Source: Hoplostethus atlanticus (Eukaryota > Chordata > Actinopteri > Trachichthyiformes > Trachichthyidae). Taken from it: a stretch of 64,000 nucleotides of DNA. Location of the stretch: the NCBI GenBank assembly GCA_034670405.1, contig JAXDDX010000217.1, positions 31,001 to 95,000 of the forward strand, written 5' to 3'. Positions 35,649 through 47,512 of the stretch are shown here, piece by piece. The stretch's first letter is position 1. Every line of letters starts with the position of its first letter. The translations under genes and the position numbers were made by a program. The notes under the pieces are model-generated. The model did no database searches. It was not told the DNA's origin and saw only the letters and a list, made by a program, of their open reading frames with translations.

Positions 35649-35702
35649 TAGGCCTTCGTTCCAGTTCAACAGGTGACTGAGTGCTTCACAGGTGAAGTCC
35701 AT
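35649..35702 (-). CDS. svil candidate distal first exon (MDFTCEALSHLLNWNEGL)
   Basis: An ATG directly preceded by an in-frame TAA opens 18 codons, then CTA|GTAAGT, a near-perfect donor in phase 0. In phase it can join only the 22,807 exon (acceptor at 22,891), giving a frame that continues through 21,747. The position just downstream of a GC-rich block at 36.15-36.33 kb suits a first exon. The peptide is not recognised. Confidence 0.35.
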
Positions 35703-36139
35703 TTATGAAACCACAACAACAAAGGGTCTTATTGGCCCCAGGGGAGGAGGCAGGAGGTGCAGGTGTGAAGGTAAGGTAAACCCAAACCAAGGATCCAGAG
35801 TCATCCACCATGAAACAGGTCCAACTTCAGCAGACGACAAATATAGCCTGGTGCTTTCCCACTAGCTCTGCTGCACCGGGGCCAAATAAATCAGTCCAGG
35901 AACAGTTGAACATAGAAAAGAGAAAGAGGGAGGTGTGAGAGGGGGGTGGGAGGGGGTGAGCGGGAGAGGGACTGGGGAAGGGGTGAGGCATGGAGGGTTG
36001 AGAAAAAATAACACTACAGGGGTGCAAAGACAGGACAACACGCCGAGCGGTTCTCCAAACTCCTCCAGTTAAGTTAAAGGGACTGACTCTGAGGGGGCTC
36101 CTCCATTCAGCTCGGTCCCGCTGCCATTCTTACCGTGTC

Positions 36140-36340
36140 CATTCTTTGCAAACCCACGGCTCAGCCCGACGGCGAGAGGCGTGGGGAGTGCGGGCCAAAA
36201 CCGCCGCGGTAACCTCATCCCGCAGCAACCATGTATGGGCTGAAGTGAGCAGCCTTGATAGCGGGGCATCTGCCATAAATAGCCAGGGAACGTCGGGCTC
36301 CCGGCGCGAGGGGGGATCGAATCAGCTGTTAAAACCACAA
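36140..36340 (-). promoter_or_regulatory. GC-rich, CpG-containing block, possible promoter
   Basis: A local island of CpG and GC in otherwise AT-rich DNA, containing ccataaatagcc (CArG- and MEF2-like, imperfect). It lies about 450-650 bp upstream of the MDFTCE candidate exon on the minus strand and about 3 kb past the jcad 3' end. Promoter function is inferred from composition and position only. Confidence 0.25.
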
Positions 36341-36702
36341 TCCAGCAGCGCAGGGTGCTGCAGGCTGTGCAGGGGCTCCTGTACCGCAACACAGGGGCCT
36401 CAAGGACAGTAACTAAAGTCACTTTAAAGCTTTTCATGCACTGTCCTTGCATTTTCTACGTTTATGACATTCTTTTCCAGAGCAATTTACAATACGTGCA
36501 AGAAAATTTGTTGTTCATAGCATTACAAACACCCAACTGTGAGGGGTGCAAGTCCACAACACTGTTTAGTTGCGCCTCCACGTATCGCCGCTGCAGTTTT
36601 AATGTGTGTCATGACCAAGCGCCTGGTCAAAGTATTACATGACAGCTGGATTATGTGAGGAACACATGACAGGATTTCTTCAGTGTTGTTAATGTCAGCA
36701 CA

Positions 36703-36737
<35 letters not shown>
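36703..36737. repeat. (CA)n microsatellite
   Basis: About 17 units with one CCA interruption. Confidence 0.9.
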
Positions 36738-36739
<2 letters not shown>

Positions 36740-37533
36740 TGTAAATATTTATGAAACGTTTTGCAGTCATGACAGTTGTTTTTATCTCCAAAAATGGGAA
36801 TGGGAAGGTAGAGAGGCTTGCAAGCAAAGTTTTACACTTTGTTCAGTCAATTCCCTAAATTATTAAACTATAAAACTAGAATGTTGCCATTTCTTTTTTG
36901 TACCGTAAGTTGTATTGTTGTTATACTGTCAGCATGTTTGGATGGATGCATGTTGGTGCAGTATCCTTCATGTACCGTCATGAGAGTGTGCATGCTATGT
37001 GTTCACGTGTGTACACGTGCACGTGAAAGTCATTGCAAGAATAAACAGGTTAGAATATGTTAGAATTAATAGGTTAGAATAAACAAGCAGAGGTATCCAC
37101 TGCTTCCAAGTCTTGTGGTGTAAAAGAAGGAAAGGTTCAGGGTTTCAGGTTCCTAGACTGTATCTGTTGGTTTATTACAGTTTGTCGCCATCTTGTGGAC
37201 GTTAGCTCACCACTGCAGCCTATGCAGTCCTCACTTTCTGCTACAGGTAGTGAGACATATAGACAATTAACAATCTTTAGTTTAAATGCACAAAGCAATC
37301 ACACTTTCGTAGCAAAATGTTTCTACCCATCATAAAACAGACTGTAAATAAAATATAAAATATGTTCAATGAAGAGGAAACAAATGCTATTACAAATCAT
37401 TTGGCATCAGAGCAGACTACATTTGTGAAGGAGTGGTTGTAGCCAAGACACAACTAGGACAGCAAGACCCTTCTGGCAGTGGATTTACAGCATTAGTGTT
37501 AGATGGGGAATCAGCAACAAACATCCTCCCAGG

Positions 37534-37951
37534 TAATAGTAATAGTAGTAGCAGTAGTAGTAGTAGTAGCAAAAGTAATAGTAGTAGTAGTAGCAGCAGT
37601 AGTGGTAATAGTATCAATAGTAATAGAAGTCGTAGTAATAGTAGTAGCAGTAGCAATAGTAATATTAATAGTAATAGTAATGGTAGTAGCACTGGTAGTA
37701 ATAGAAATAGTAGTAGTTGAAGTTGAAGTAGCTACATTGCCACTTTTCATTTCACTACACACCCCGTGTGTGTATGTGATAAATAACGTTCTTGAGTTCT
37801 TGAGTATAAGTAGTAGCAGTAGTAGTAGTAATTGAAGTAGTAATACTACTACTAGTAGGAGCAGGAGAAGAGGAGGAGGAGTAATACTAGTAGCCTAGTA
37901 GTAGTAGCAGCAGTAGGAGTAGTACTAGTAGTACTAGTAGTAGTACTAGGT
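37534..37951. repeat. TAG/GTA triplet tract, two blocks
   Basis: Imperfect TAG repeats at 37,534-37,722 and 37,805-37,951 with a unique 80-bp spacer. They create artificial poly-Leu and poly-Ser frames. Confidence 0.9.
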
Positions 37952-38599
37952 TGTAGAAGGTTACTACAACAACATGGTGCTTAATGCCAGAAGGTTCACT
38001 GAGTCATTCTGCTGGAAGACTGAATCTAGTCCTGTTAACCCTGTTAGCTTAGTGAAGCCCCTCTGAGGTGTTGGGCCACTGCTGGAGGTTTATATAGTCA
38101 ATAACAACACTTACCCTTTACCAGTTTCAGCTAACGGGTATAGCTCTTCTTCTGCGGCTCGTTGGAAACCCTTTATTAGTCGCAGAGCCCCACGTGGTTT
38201 TATCTTCCAGCTCGCTCTGGTCGGTTGGCAGCACCTGCAGCTTTACTGCTGGAGGTAATTGAAGCAAAAACCCGCTTGACGCCGCTTTACAGTGATAACA
38301 GGCGGTGATAGTCGATGTGTTAGTAACACATCACTGTATTACAAAAGAAAGAGCGCAGATGTTCGATCAGTGTTTTATTTTTGATCTATAATAATGAAAA
38401 TAATAATTAAATGTTATTCTTCCGCCAAACAATATAGTTCTTTAAAAGTAGCTAATTAACGTGGCTACTTTTGAGCGCATTGATATTACCTGAACTCTTA
38501 ATTGGTCACAGGTGTGTGTCTATATATTATAATGTTACATCAATGACATTAAATGAACTGTTATGTGGTCATGGGTGTGTCTATATTTTATAATATTGT

Positions 38600-38720
38600 A
38601 TTGCCCTGCTGAAGTGTCCTTGAGCAAGGCACTAGATCCCTGCCAGCTCCCAGGGTGCTGTTCTGTATCTAACCCTGAAGGTTTACCTCTACAGGGTTCA
38701 ATAAATGATCACATTATTAT
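38600..38720 (+). repeat. SINE body fragment
   Basis: gtccttgagcaaggcactag followed by a ccctgccagctccc body and an aataaatgat tail. Confidence 0.45.
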
Positions 38721-38966
38721 AAAATATAGAGGAAAAGCTAATCAGACTGCCCACTGTCCTTAAAAAAAAAGATATCAGACGAGAAATTTGAACAGGGACT
38801 AAAGATGGATGTCCTCCAAGCCTCAGAGAGCATGCTGGGAGGTTTTTACAAGGTTCAGCTCAAGTATTGTCTTGCCAACGCTTTGATCCAACAAGCCGAG
38901 CTCAGTGTGACAGTCTGGCAGGGTAATTGGGCTGAAATTGTCGGTACACAAGTATACATGTGTAAA

Positions 38967-39030
38967 AACACACGCACACGCACATGCACACACGCACACA
39001 CGCACCCACACACACACACACACACACACT
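38967..39030. repeat. (CA)n microsatellite, imperfect
   Basis: ACACGC and CA units, just past the jcad poly(A) site. Confidence 0.9.
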
Positions 39031-39206
39031 CTCTCTTTCTGTCTCTGTCTCCAGAATGATTGTAGAGTTCAGACATGAGACGTCATATTAGTTTTGGGAA
39101 TAGGAGTCAACAAAACTCTAAAATGAGACGTCCATCATGTGGAGAAATTCTGACAAAATTCTTGATGAAAAAAAACTATTGACTCTTGTTGATGTTCTTA
39201 GTGAAA

Positions 39207-39256
39207 CCGTTTATGTTGATTGACCACAAACACAGCTTTCATGCAAAGAGTTTATT
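39207..39256 (-). terminator. jcad: jcad polyadenylation signal
   Basis: Minus-strand AATAAA at 39,251-39,256 is followed within 15-40 nt by a GT-rich downstream element (GCTGTGTTTGTGGTC), the arrangement expected for a cleavage and polyadenylation site. Confidence 0.65.
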
Positions 39257-40580
39257 TATGAATCAGACTGCAGTATCATACAACAGTAGCACAATCATAT
39301 GACTATGGATTATGCTCATATTTATAGATACAAAGATAAAGGTATGTCTTAAAGGAAAAAAATGAATGAGTTCTCTTTTGATTTACTCTAAAAATAGCTT
39401 TTAAATACTTGGCATAGTTTTGTAAATCAAATTATGAAACATAATGTTTTGCCCACTGGTTTTACTATCGGAGTACCAAATGCAAATATACTTTATGAAA
39501 AACATTTTTTTTCCTCCTCTCTCTTGCATTTCATGCAAGGAAGAAAAAAAGATGTCAGTGAGTACAAAAAGCACTTAAATCTCATATGAAAATAGAAAAT
39601 ATTACAAGTGTGCATAATTACTTCATGTTGCACATAACCTGCAGTACAAAAAGTCAAATGACACCATGTTCAAGTGTACCTGACATGCCAATTAGTGGGG
39701 GGGCGAATGTACCGAAATAGCCATTTTAGTGTAGTCGGGGGCAGTTTACATACGAGACCGAGGCGAGGCCTTCCAGTCTCCCAAATGAATTGAAAATGAA
39801 ATGTTAGTAATTATGGGCGTGCCAGCTTGTCCTCCCTGTGATGCTGACTATGGGCTTGTTTTGAAACACTGAATCTGATCCTGCATTCAGTAAATTTATG
39901 CTTTTAGTTTAGTTTGAAGTTCACAGTTTTGATTCAATGTTCCTACAGATAAAGAGCATGAAGAGCAGACACTATCCACATTGCTACTGTACCTCTCCAC
40001 CTTGAGGAATGGCAGAACAACAGGTTGTTTGTAAAATCCTAACATATGAAACAGTGCTTAGTAAGTTAATATTTGGCATTGCCTGGAGTATAATGTAATG
40101 CACACATAATAAGGCGACATGATTATTCCAAATTTACAGTAAATATGTCGTTACAAATACTAAGACAAAGTTCTGAGACGATAAAATGCTACAACTGTAA
40201 AATGCTACATAACAATTAAGTGAAAGTTGATGGTTGAACAATGAGGGATTCCTACAGACTGGTTGTTGATACGGTACACTAATGCAACACTGCTGCTGCG
40301 GAAAAACCACGTAACTGCACTTTTGCTGTTTTTCTTTTTTTCGACTTACACCGTCGTTTACGTGTTGAGTGACCCCCTTCGTGACCCTTTGAAACCTGTT
40401 AAAACCCTGTTGTGTTATTTCAAAAAGACAGGGGTGTCAATTAGAAAATAAGCATTGTTTTCTTTATACGTTTCGCAAATACGTGGTTTTTTGTTCCAAA
40501 AAAATAGCATGATGGATTGTATCCCTTACTGGCAAGAAGTGTTACTGACAGCAGAACAGTACAAGAAATTAACACGCTGT

Positions 40581-40614
<34 letters not shown>

Positions 40615-42485
40615 GAAGGAAGGAAGAGAAAGAAAGAAAGAAAATTTTGGCTGCATGGATAAAACAATGTATTTTCCCAATTTTATTTCTAAACATGTTG
40701 CTATGAACAACAAAACAGTACATGATTTGGCTTGGAAGACATACAAAGACAAAAATAAGACAGAGGCCACGTCTGACCGTCAACATAGGAAATACAGCTG
40801 AGATGGATTGATGTATCAAATATCACAAGGAGCGTCCAACATCGACTCTTCTGTTAGCATGTGAAAAAGCACTATCAAATAGGAAATCATGGCACAATCA
40901 GAAATTTTCCATCAACTCGCAATGATGCGCCCTACCGTCCACTGAACCAAACCGTGTGATCAAGGCACACCGCAGGGCCGTCCCTTCCTACCTCACTCTT
41001 TTAGTTTTTAAAGCACTAGAAAAAGTATGTATACTCTCAATATGATACTATACAGACATATGATACTTTCAGCTTGATAGAAGTGTGGAGAAATAAAACT
41101 TCATGGTTAAATACAAAATATCTCTTAAAATATTTAAAATATACTTTATTTTGTACATTATGCAAACTGATTAACAATTCAATGATAACAAAAATAAATA
41201 TTCCGTGAAATGCCGTCTCTTTTCGATACAGATGTATGAACATAGATATCTATCATGAAGTAAGCACCCACCCCGCGCCCATATACCCTGACACGATTCC
41301 ATATCCCTGTAATATGATTTGGATGACACGTTCACATTAAAACTCCTGACAATGGTTCCTACAGGTAGCTCCACTACACCACTAAGCTGTTTGCACAACG
41401 ATATTGCTCTATCTTTTTTTTTTGTTCTATATCCACACAACCCTCTTTTTCTCAAAGTTGCCGACCTCCACTTCAACTCAAACCGTGCCGTTATTGCTTC
41501 CTGAAATTACCTGGAAATGGGAGCTATACATCGGATTGATCAGTGGACTAACCAGAGACTTAACCCGATCCAACCGAGACACACACACATCTGGATACAG
41601 AAGGCAACTCTCCCTCTCCCACGTAGAACCAATGTGTCGTAGAATACGTCATTGATCTATCATGTCATGCGGTATAGAGTCACTCTTCACTGAAGAGCTC
41701 CATGGGTTATGGTTACAGTGTGTTGGAAAAAGCAATGAGACAGGGCACAATGTTATAACAGAAAAAAAGGCTGATTGATCTGGTCTGAAAATCAAAACAG
41801 TTCTTGAGCCAGAGACAGTGATGTCCAGTTGGAAACAGCCGTCGCCTCACCACGACAATCAAAAAACGCAGTTAATTTTGGTGGACTCTGAATGCAACAG
41901 AACAGCTTTGTGACGATAACTCTCCTATGTCTACGTTACATAAAACATAAGCGCTTACATTCATATCCTGAACAGCTCGCCCGTAAACAAACAGAATCGC
42001 TCAGCATGTGAAGGATGACTCGACTGTATTCACTATGGACATTTTAGTTCTAGTATGCATGACAGAATTGCATAATGTCTGCCAATGAGAAAAGCATAGG
42101 GAGGATAGAATAGAAAGGACAAGCCGCTACAAGAAGACTAACTAGTAGAAACCCTATAAGAGGATGGGTTTGGGGGTGGGGGGCAGATGGGGTGGTGGGG
42201 AATCGGTTTGGCGGGGAGGGGGGGTTGTGGGAGGGGGGTATGGGAGGGGGTGGGGAGGGATGGGATGGGGTGGAAGTTGCCCCCAAGTCGACGGGGCACC
42301 TCCCTTTGGCAGTGGAACAGCACTCTTAGTAGTCAACGCGGCGCCGAGGGTGAGGGTGTACACAATGCTCTTGTCGGACAAGAAGGCCATTTCAGTGTCA
42401 GGATGAGATGAAGGCATTCTAGTAGGCAGCCAGGTCACAGTGTTGGAGCTAAAAACCTCAGATGGAGATGATGGACGCAGTCTTT
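39235..42485 (-). other. jcad: jcad 3' UTR
   Basis: About 3.2 kb of AT-rich sequence without a substantial open frame, between the jcad stop codon and a strong poly(A) signal. It contains a GAAA/GGAA microsatellite (40,579-40,640) and a strand-biased G-rich tract near the stop codon (42,165-42,272). A further minus-strand AATAAA at 41,145-41,150 could give a shorter UTR. Confidence 0.7.
40579..40640. repeat. (GAAA)n/(GGAA)n tract in the jcad 3' UTR
   Basis: About 15 tetranucleotide units; CU-rich in the mRNA. Confidence 0.9.
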
Positions 42486-42520
42486 CTACACTGTCTCCAC
42501 TCGGCTTGGGTCATTGGGTT
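42486..42520 (-). CDS. jcad: jcad last coding exon
   Basis: Acceptor tttatgtcccag, phase 1, encoding EPNDPSRVETV then TAG (42,486-42,488). The short terminal exon and a DPS-[RK]-VE-x-V ending fit the JCAD family as I recall it. The C-terminal Val with Glu at -2 could be a class III PDZ ligand. Confidence 0.88.
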
Positions 42521-43601
42521 CTGGGACATAAAGAAGAAAAACATTCATTCAGAGAATAAACCTTTATCTATCTCTTAATTGAATATTAGTGATAAATTGT
42601 ACTCATAAACCAAAGAAAATGAGGTGCAAAAGGCTCATAAAATCCAAAAGCTGGAATAGCCAGCACTATCGAAAAAGTAATGAATTGTGATCGCTGAATA
42701 AAGAATTTATTCATTTCTCAAGAGTGCTGTCCATTTTTTTGTTGATTAGTGCTGTAAAACAAATATCAGTATTAATATCAATTTTCAGTTAACTGAGGGG
42801 GGTGGTCTTATACTATCTTTGTGTAATGACACCATCTTGTGGAGGTATCAGTATCATTCAGTTTTGATGAGTTTTGAGTTATGAGAGCTCACGATGAAGG
42901 AAAAATGCAACCCTATGAAGAAAATTTGATGCATAGTTTTGCTCCCATACCTATATTAAACTACAACTTTTTTTCATAAGTCTAGATGTTTAATATAGGG
43001 ACAGGAAAGTGAGTATAATAAAATAAAATATTGTTTCAGCCATCCCCAGCATCCTTTGCAGAATAACATAAAAGTAAATTTTGGTGAAATTCCCCCAAAG
43101 ACGATACTGTGAGAGCATTACAGTATCATCAAGCATTTTCCAAGGCAGCCAAAACCTTGTCATTTCATATAAATGTTTATAAATGTTCTGTTTTCCAAAC
43201 CAAGCAATTAGTTCATAATTGAGTAATTTGTCAGAATGTATGCCATTATTTATGCCATTGTCATATTCACTCATAGTTTAATGTGCAGTTATAGTCAAGA
43301 ATACACATTCAACTTGTGGATGGGGAAAACAAACTCATTGACGCAATGAACAAATGCTTTAAATAAATTCATGACCATTTATTATTTTTGACTGGATGAA
43401 TCTACTCCCTAATCGTTGTGGTCCTTAGGACCAAGAACTACACAGGAAATAAGTCTTTAACATTTAATGTTATCTTTGATCATTTTGAGATATATGTACG
43501 TTTTTAACACATGCTTTAAGAATTGTCCAATAAACTAAACTAAAACTGTACCTTACCCAATTTCCTTATTATTATTAAAGTTTCATCTTAACTTATCTTA
43601 C
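42521..43601. other. jcad: jcad last intron
   Basis: AT-rich, about 1.1 kb, no repeats or additional exon recognised. Confidence 0.8.
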
Positions 43602-46600
43602 CTGAGAGAGATGACTCCTCCTCATCTTGAAACACTGTCTCTTCAGAGACCTGCTGAGAATGGGTGACCTCTTGATCGTCCTTCTTGTCTCTCTGGGGAG
43701 CAGGGAGGGGCGCCTCCACCTGCCCACCCTTGGCCTCTCCCTCTATCTCTGCCTCCCCGTCCCCAGAGTCAGTACTCCTGATGCTGAGGCGTCTCATGCG
43801 AGACACAGCGTCCACCTCCTTCATCCGTGCCAGGCGCTCAATTGCCACCCGGCTTGGCGAAGCAGCCAGCTTGTCCTGCAGGGCTTCTATGCGGTGGGAG
43901 GGGCCCTTGCTCCTCCTCTCCCCCTCCAAGCTAAGAGACAGCCTGCGGTCTGGGATTGGGGGAACTGAAAGCGGAAGTCTATCTGGCGGAAACTCAGGTA
44001 ACCCTGGGTGGTCTCGCCCCAGATGGGCCCGTAGAACAAGTCTATGCTCTGGGACAGCAAATGGCTTCTTCTCTTGCTCCTGCTTATTGTCAGGCTTCAT
44101 ACACTGGGAGTCTTGTCCTTCACTCTCATCTTTCACTTCAGCTGTCTGTTTGTCTGCACTGCCTTCAGGTGTATCTCCTGTAATGGCTTCCCTCTCTTCT
44201 AATTCAACTTCCTTGGTTACTGGTTCACTAACACTCTGTTCCCTTGTGTCTTGGGAGTCTACAGTCGCGTCACTTGCTAATATCCTGGCTGCCCTCTTCT
44301 CTGTAGATTCCTTCTCTGGTAGGCTCTCAGAAGGCTTAACTACAGATAGATTGTTTAGGTCTTCTGCCTCAGCACTGTCTGTTTTCTCATCCTCTCGCAC
44401 ATTTTCCTCTGTCGATGAATGCTGCTCCTTCATTTCAGCACACAGGTTAGACCGTGACTGATTCAAACCAGACTCATTGGGCTCCGTTGTTTTTGTATCC
44501 TCAGCTGGGCTTTCCAATCCAGCACATTGTGGTGGACTATCGTTTTGATTGGCTGAGCTGTCCGAGCTGTTCTCCTCGTGGAGTGGAGGCAATGGGCCCT
44601 GTCTCATCTGATTCTCGAGTTCTCTTTTACAAATGGGGCACTCCTCCTCTGATTCACCACTGAGATCTTGAGGAGGCGCTGCGTCATTAGGTTTGGAATT
44701 GCCTGCGGACACTTTATTGACATCCGTTGAGTCTCTAGACTGACGCAAAGTCTGGCATATGTCCTCATAATCAGGAGGACTGGTAAGTGTGGAGGCGTCC
44801 TGCATGGGCTGTCTATCTGCCCAGGGCACCTCAGCTGCTGTGGTGTGCGTTGTTGGGCTAAAATCACATATTGGTGTCTCGATAGGCTCATCTGGCAGGT
44901 CTAGCTTGACCGTCCTGCCGTCGCTGCTCCGCCTGCGTGAAAGATGCGTGACAACCCTGTATTCTCTGAAGCCTGTCTCCCGAGGTGGGACAGGGAGCTC
45001 CTCCCTAAGCTGCTTGCTGAAAGTTACTGACTTAGTTGCAGGTCTGGAGAAGGCGCTCTTGACCTCCCTGTACTCTGGGTCAACAGACCAGCTTACTGCG
45101 CTGCGCCTAAGGCTGCTGGGCTTGTTGAGGGGTTCTGATGTCAATCGAATCTTGATGCGCTCAGGGATTTGCACAGAACCATTGGGAACTTTATTGCTGG
45201 CAGTACCTAGCTCCAAGATGTCTTTGTAGGCCTCGTTGAGGTCCTCGATGCACTTGTCAACGCTGGGCTGTTTGCTGCTCTGCTGCTGCTGATCCTGGAG
45301 TTCTTTGTTGATGGTCTCCAGCTCTTTGACAGCATCCCACGGTCGCTGGCTAGCCGGTTTCAGCAGGAACTGTCCAAATGCCTCCTGCCCACCGCTAGCT
45401 GCTGGTTTGGCCTCCTCCACATTTCCTGAGGGTGGTGCTGCTGGCGGCTGAGCTGTGCTCTTGTTCAGCTGGTTGGAGAAAGTGGCGGTCAGGGAAAAGG
45501 CGCTGTTGCTGGACAGTTTCAGGCTCTTCACCCCCTTTATAGGAAAACTGAAGGCAGTGTTCACCACACCGCTGCCATCGGGGGGGACATCAGTGCCTTG
45601 GGGGACAGGGTCTTGTTGTGCTTCCTTGTTTTCAGGCCCCGGAGGGGCAGGTTTTCGGGCCTCTGGGCTAGTTTGTGTCTCCTGGTCTCGATACTGGTTT
45701 GCAGGCCAGGATCCCGACAATTTCAGCTCCTTGTAATGGTTTATCTTAGGGGGTCTACAGGGTATTCTTTTCACCACTTTGCTGCTCGCTCTGCTGCTTG
45801 TTTTGCTGCTCGCTATGCTACCGGTTAGTGCTTGCAGCTCAGCCTCAGCTGAAGATGTGCTTTGGAGACTTTGGTTTGTTAAGTGGCCAGTTTTGTTCTC
45901 ACTAGGACTGTCCGCTGGGTCTGGTGGCTTCTCATCATTGTTGTTCTGGTCACGTGATGTCCCACTGAGCTGCGGGGTAACAGGGACAGACACCAAACAA
46001 AATATTGTCTCACTAAGTTTCTTTTTTAGATTCTTGGATTTGTCTTTCTCTGGTGGTTCAGGCTGCTCCACCTTTTTAACTTCTGTCACAATTTCAGACA
46101 CACCCTGGTCAGCAGGCTTGCATGGAGGAGGTGGTGGTTTACCCAGAATAGATGAAGGAAAAAACTGACTACGGCTTTGTTCAGGAACTACACTGTCACT
46201 TCCTTTGTTTATTCCCCTGTTGGACCATCGATTACTGCTGTCGTCGTTGAGAGACGTCTTGCGGCTGTCGGTATTGAGAGCTAGCCCCTGTTGGGGGGGA
46301 AAGGCACTATCATGTGTAGATTGTCCTAAAACCTTAGCGCAGGGAATCTCTTTGTTGATGTTCCGGATCTTGTCCGAGTCAGTGAGAGAATTTCCGCCAG
46401 GCCCTCCTGAGATTTGTCTCACTCTTGGGTCTTCAATGGGTAAATAACGGGCATGACCTGGATGTTCTTCATGTCCAGAATGTACCTGTTTCCGATAGGA
46501 CGCTACTCGATCCCCATAATGTTCCAGCCATGAACCTCCTGCCTGTCTAGAAAACCACCTTCCAGCATCTGAGCTGGGCATATGCAGAGCCTCCGCCCTC

Positions 46601-47512
46601 CATCTTAAGTTTGCCATCATTTCATTGCGGTTGATTGGAACTGCTCTTGGGGCTGGAATTCTTCTATAAGATGGGGGTGGGATGTAGCCAGGGGGCTCCA
46701 TACCAAAGATGGCAGAGTGTTGTGCGAAATAGTCTTGTCTCTGCAGCTCTCCACCCCTTGGATAATAGATAGGCCTGTCTCTTTGTTTGGCACCCTGGTC
46801 TATAGCAAGCATTTCTGCGCTACCCCTAGTCTGCTGGTGAATCTCATATGACGGAGGCTTTAAAGGCCTGCTGAACCTGGGCTTTGGTAAAAGTGCAACA
46901 TGGCTGCTTGGCCAGGCGTTCCTTCCCCACCGGTCCCTGCCAACAGCACTGCTATAGATATACCTACTATAAGGCCCAGAGAAGACAGTGCTGCTCACTC
47001 TCTGTCTATCGGGTAAGCTTGGCCTGGATGGAACTACCTCTTTGCGTTCAGTTCCATCAGGCGACAAAACTCTGGGGAGAGACTGGGACTTTGCTTTAGT
47101 TCTGGGGTGGAAAGAGCCCTCAGTAGTCCTCAGGCGGTGCTGATCCTGAGCCCACCTGTCCCCTTCCCCATCAGACAGCTGCCTTCCCAGGCCCACAGCA
47201 GGCTTCCACTCCTCTGTACCCAGGCTCTGGCATTTCCTTTCCCCAGTCACCCTTAGCTGACCAGGACCTGCATCTGGGTCTCTCAGCCAGGAAATTTCCT
47301 CCCATAGCTGCTGCGCTTGCCTCTCTGCCCTGTGTTCTTCTGCTGCAATTAGGGCCTGCGGCCTCCATGCGCCAGCAGAGGCCCTCAGCTCCCTGCCATC
47401 AGCATAGTCCAGGAGGACACTGAAGTCCTGGCCTCGCCTCCTCCAATAGGAGACGTCCCTCTCATCATGGCTCAGCGGTTCTGAATAAGTCAAACTAGGA
47501 ACATCATAGAAC
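43602..47512 (-). CDS. jcad: jcad large exon, 3.9 kb
   Basis: Phase 2 to phase 1; acceptor tcctcttag, donor TCAG|GTAAGA. It encodes about 1,303 residues, including SEPLSHDERDVSYWRRRGQD, RDRWGRNAWPSSHVALLPKP, the conserved-looking RIPCRPPKINHYKELKLSGS, DLNEAYKDILELGTASNKVP, SLRRSAVSWSVDPEYREVKS, ECPICKRELENQM and RIEALQDKLAASPSRVAIER. One exon carrying most of the coding region is the usual JCAD layout. ECPICKREL resembles half of a zinc-binding C-x2-C motif, but no second pair is obvious. Confidence 0.96.

Larger units (their letters stand above)
1..35702 (-). other. svil: Supervillin gene, 5' and central part (3' end off the left edge)
   Basis: Supervillin is a peripheral membrane protein of the villin/gelsolin superfamily. 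From family knowledge, its N-terminal half binds myosin II and F-actin, and its C-terminal half carries gelsolin-like repeats and a villin headpiece. Exons here encode hallmark supervillin segments in order: [103 protein letters not shown] and [20 protein letters not shown]. Sixteen exons join with matching phases into one frame of about 1,793 codons ending at position 580. The gelsolin/headpiece exons are not in the window. The N-terminal half is longer than in human, partly because of a coding minisatellite. The outer limit of 35,702 assumes the most distal candidate first exon is real. Fish often keep two svil paralogues, and I cannot tell which this is. Confidence 0.95.
35703..39234. other. 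Intergenic region between svil 5' end and jcad 3' end
   Basis: Contains the GC-rich block at 36.15 kb, CA repeats, the TAG triplet tracts and a SINE fragment. No coding exon supported. Confidence 0.6.

Noticed and set aside
37417-37720. Poly-Leu, poly-Ser and poly-Thr open frames
   Set aside because: They arise from the TAG triplet repeat read in different frames.
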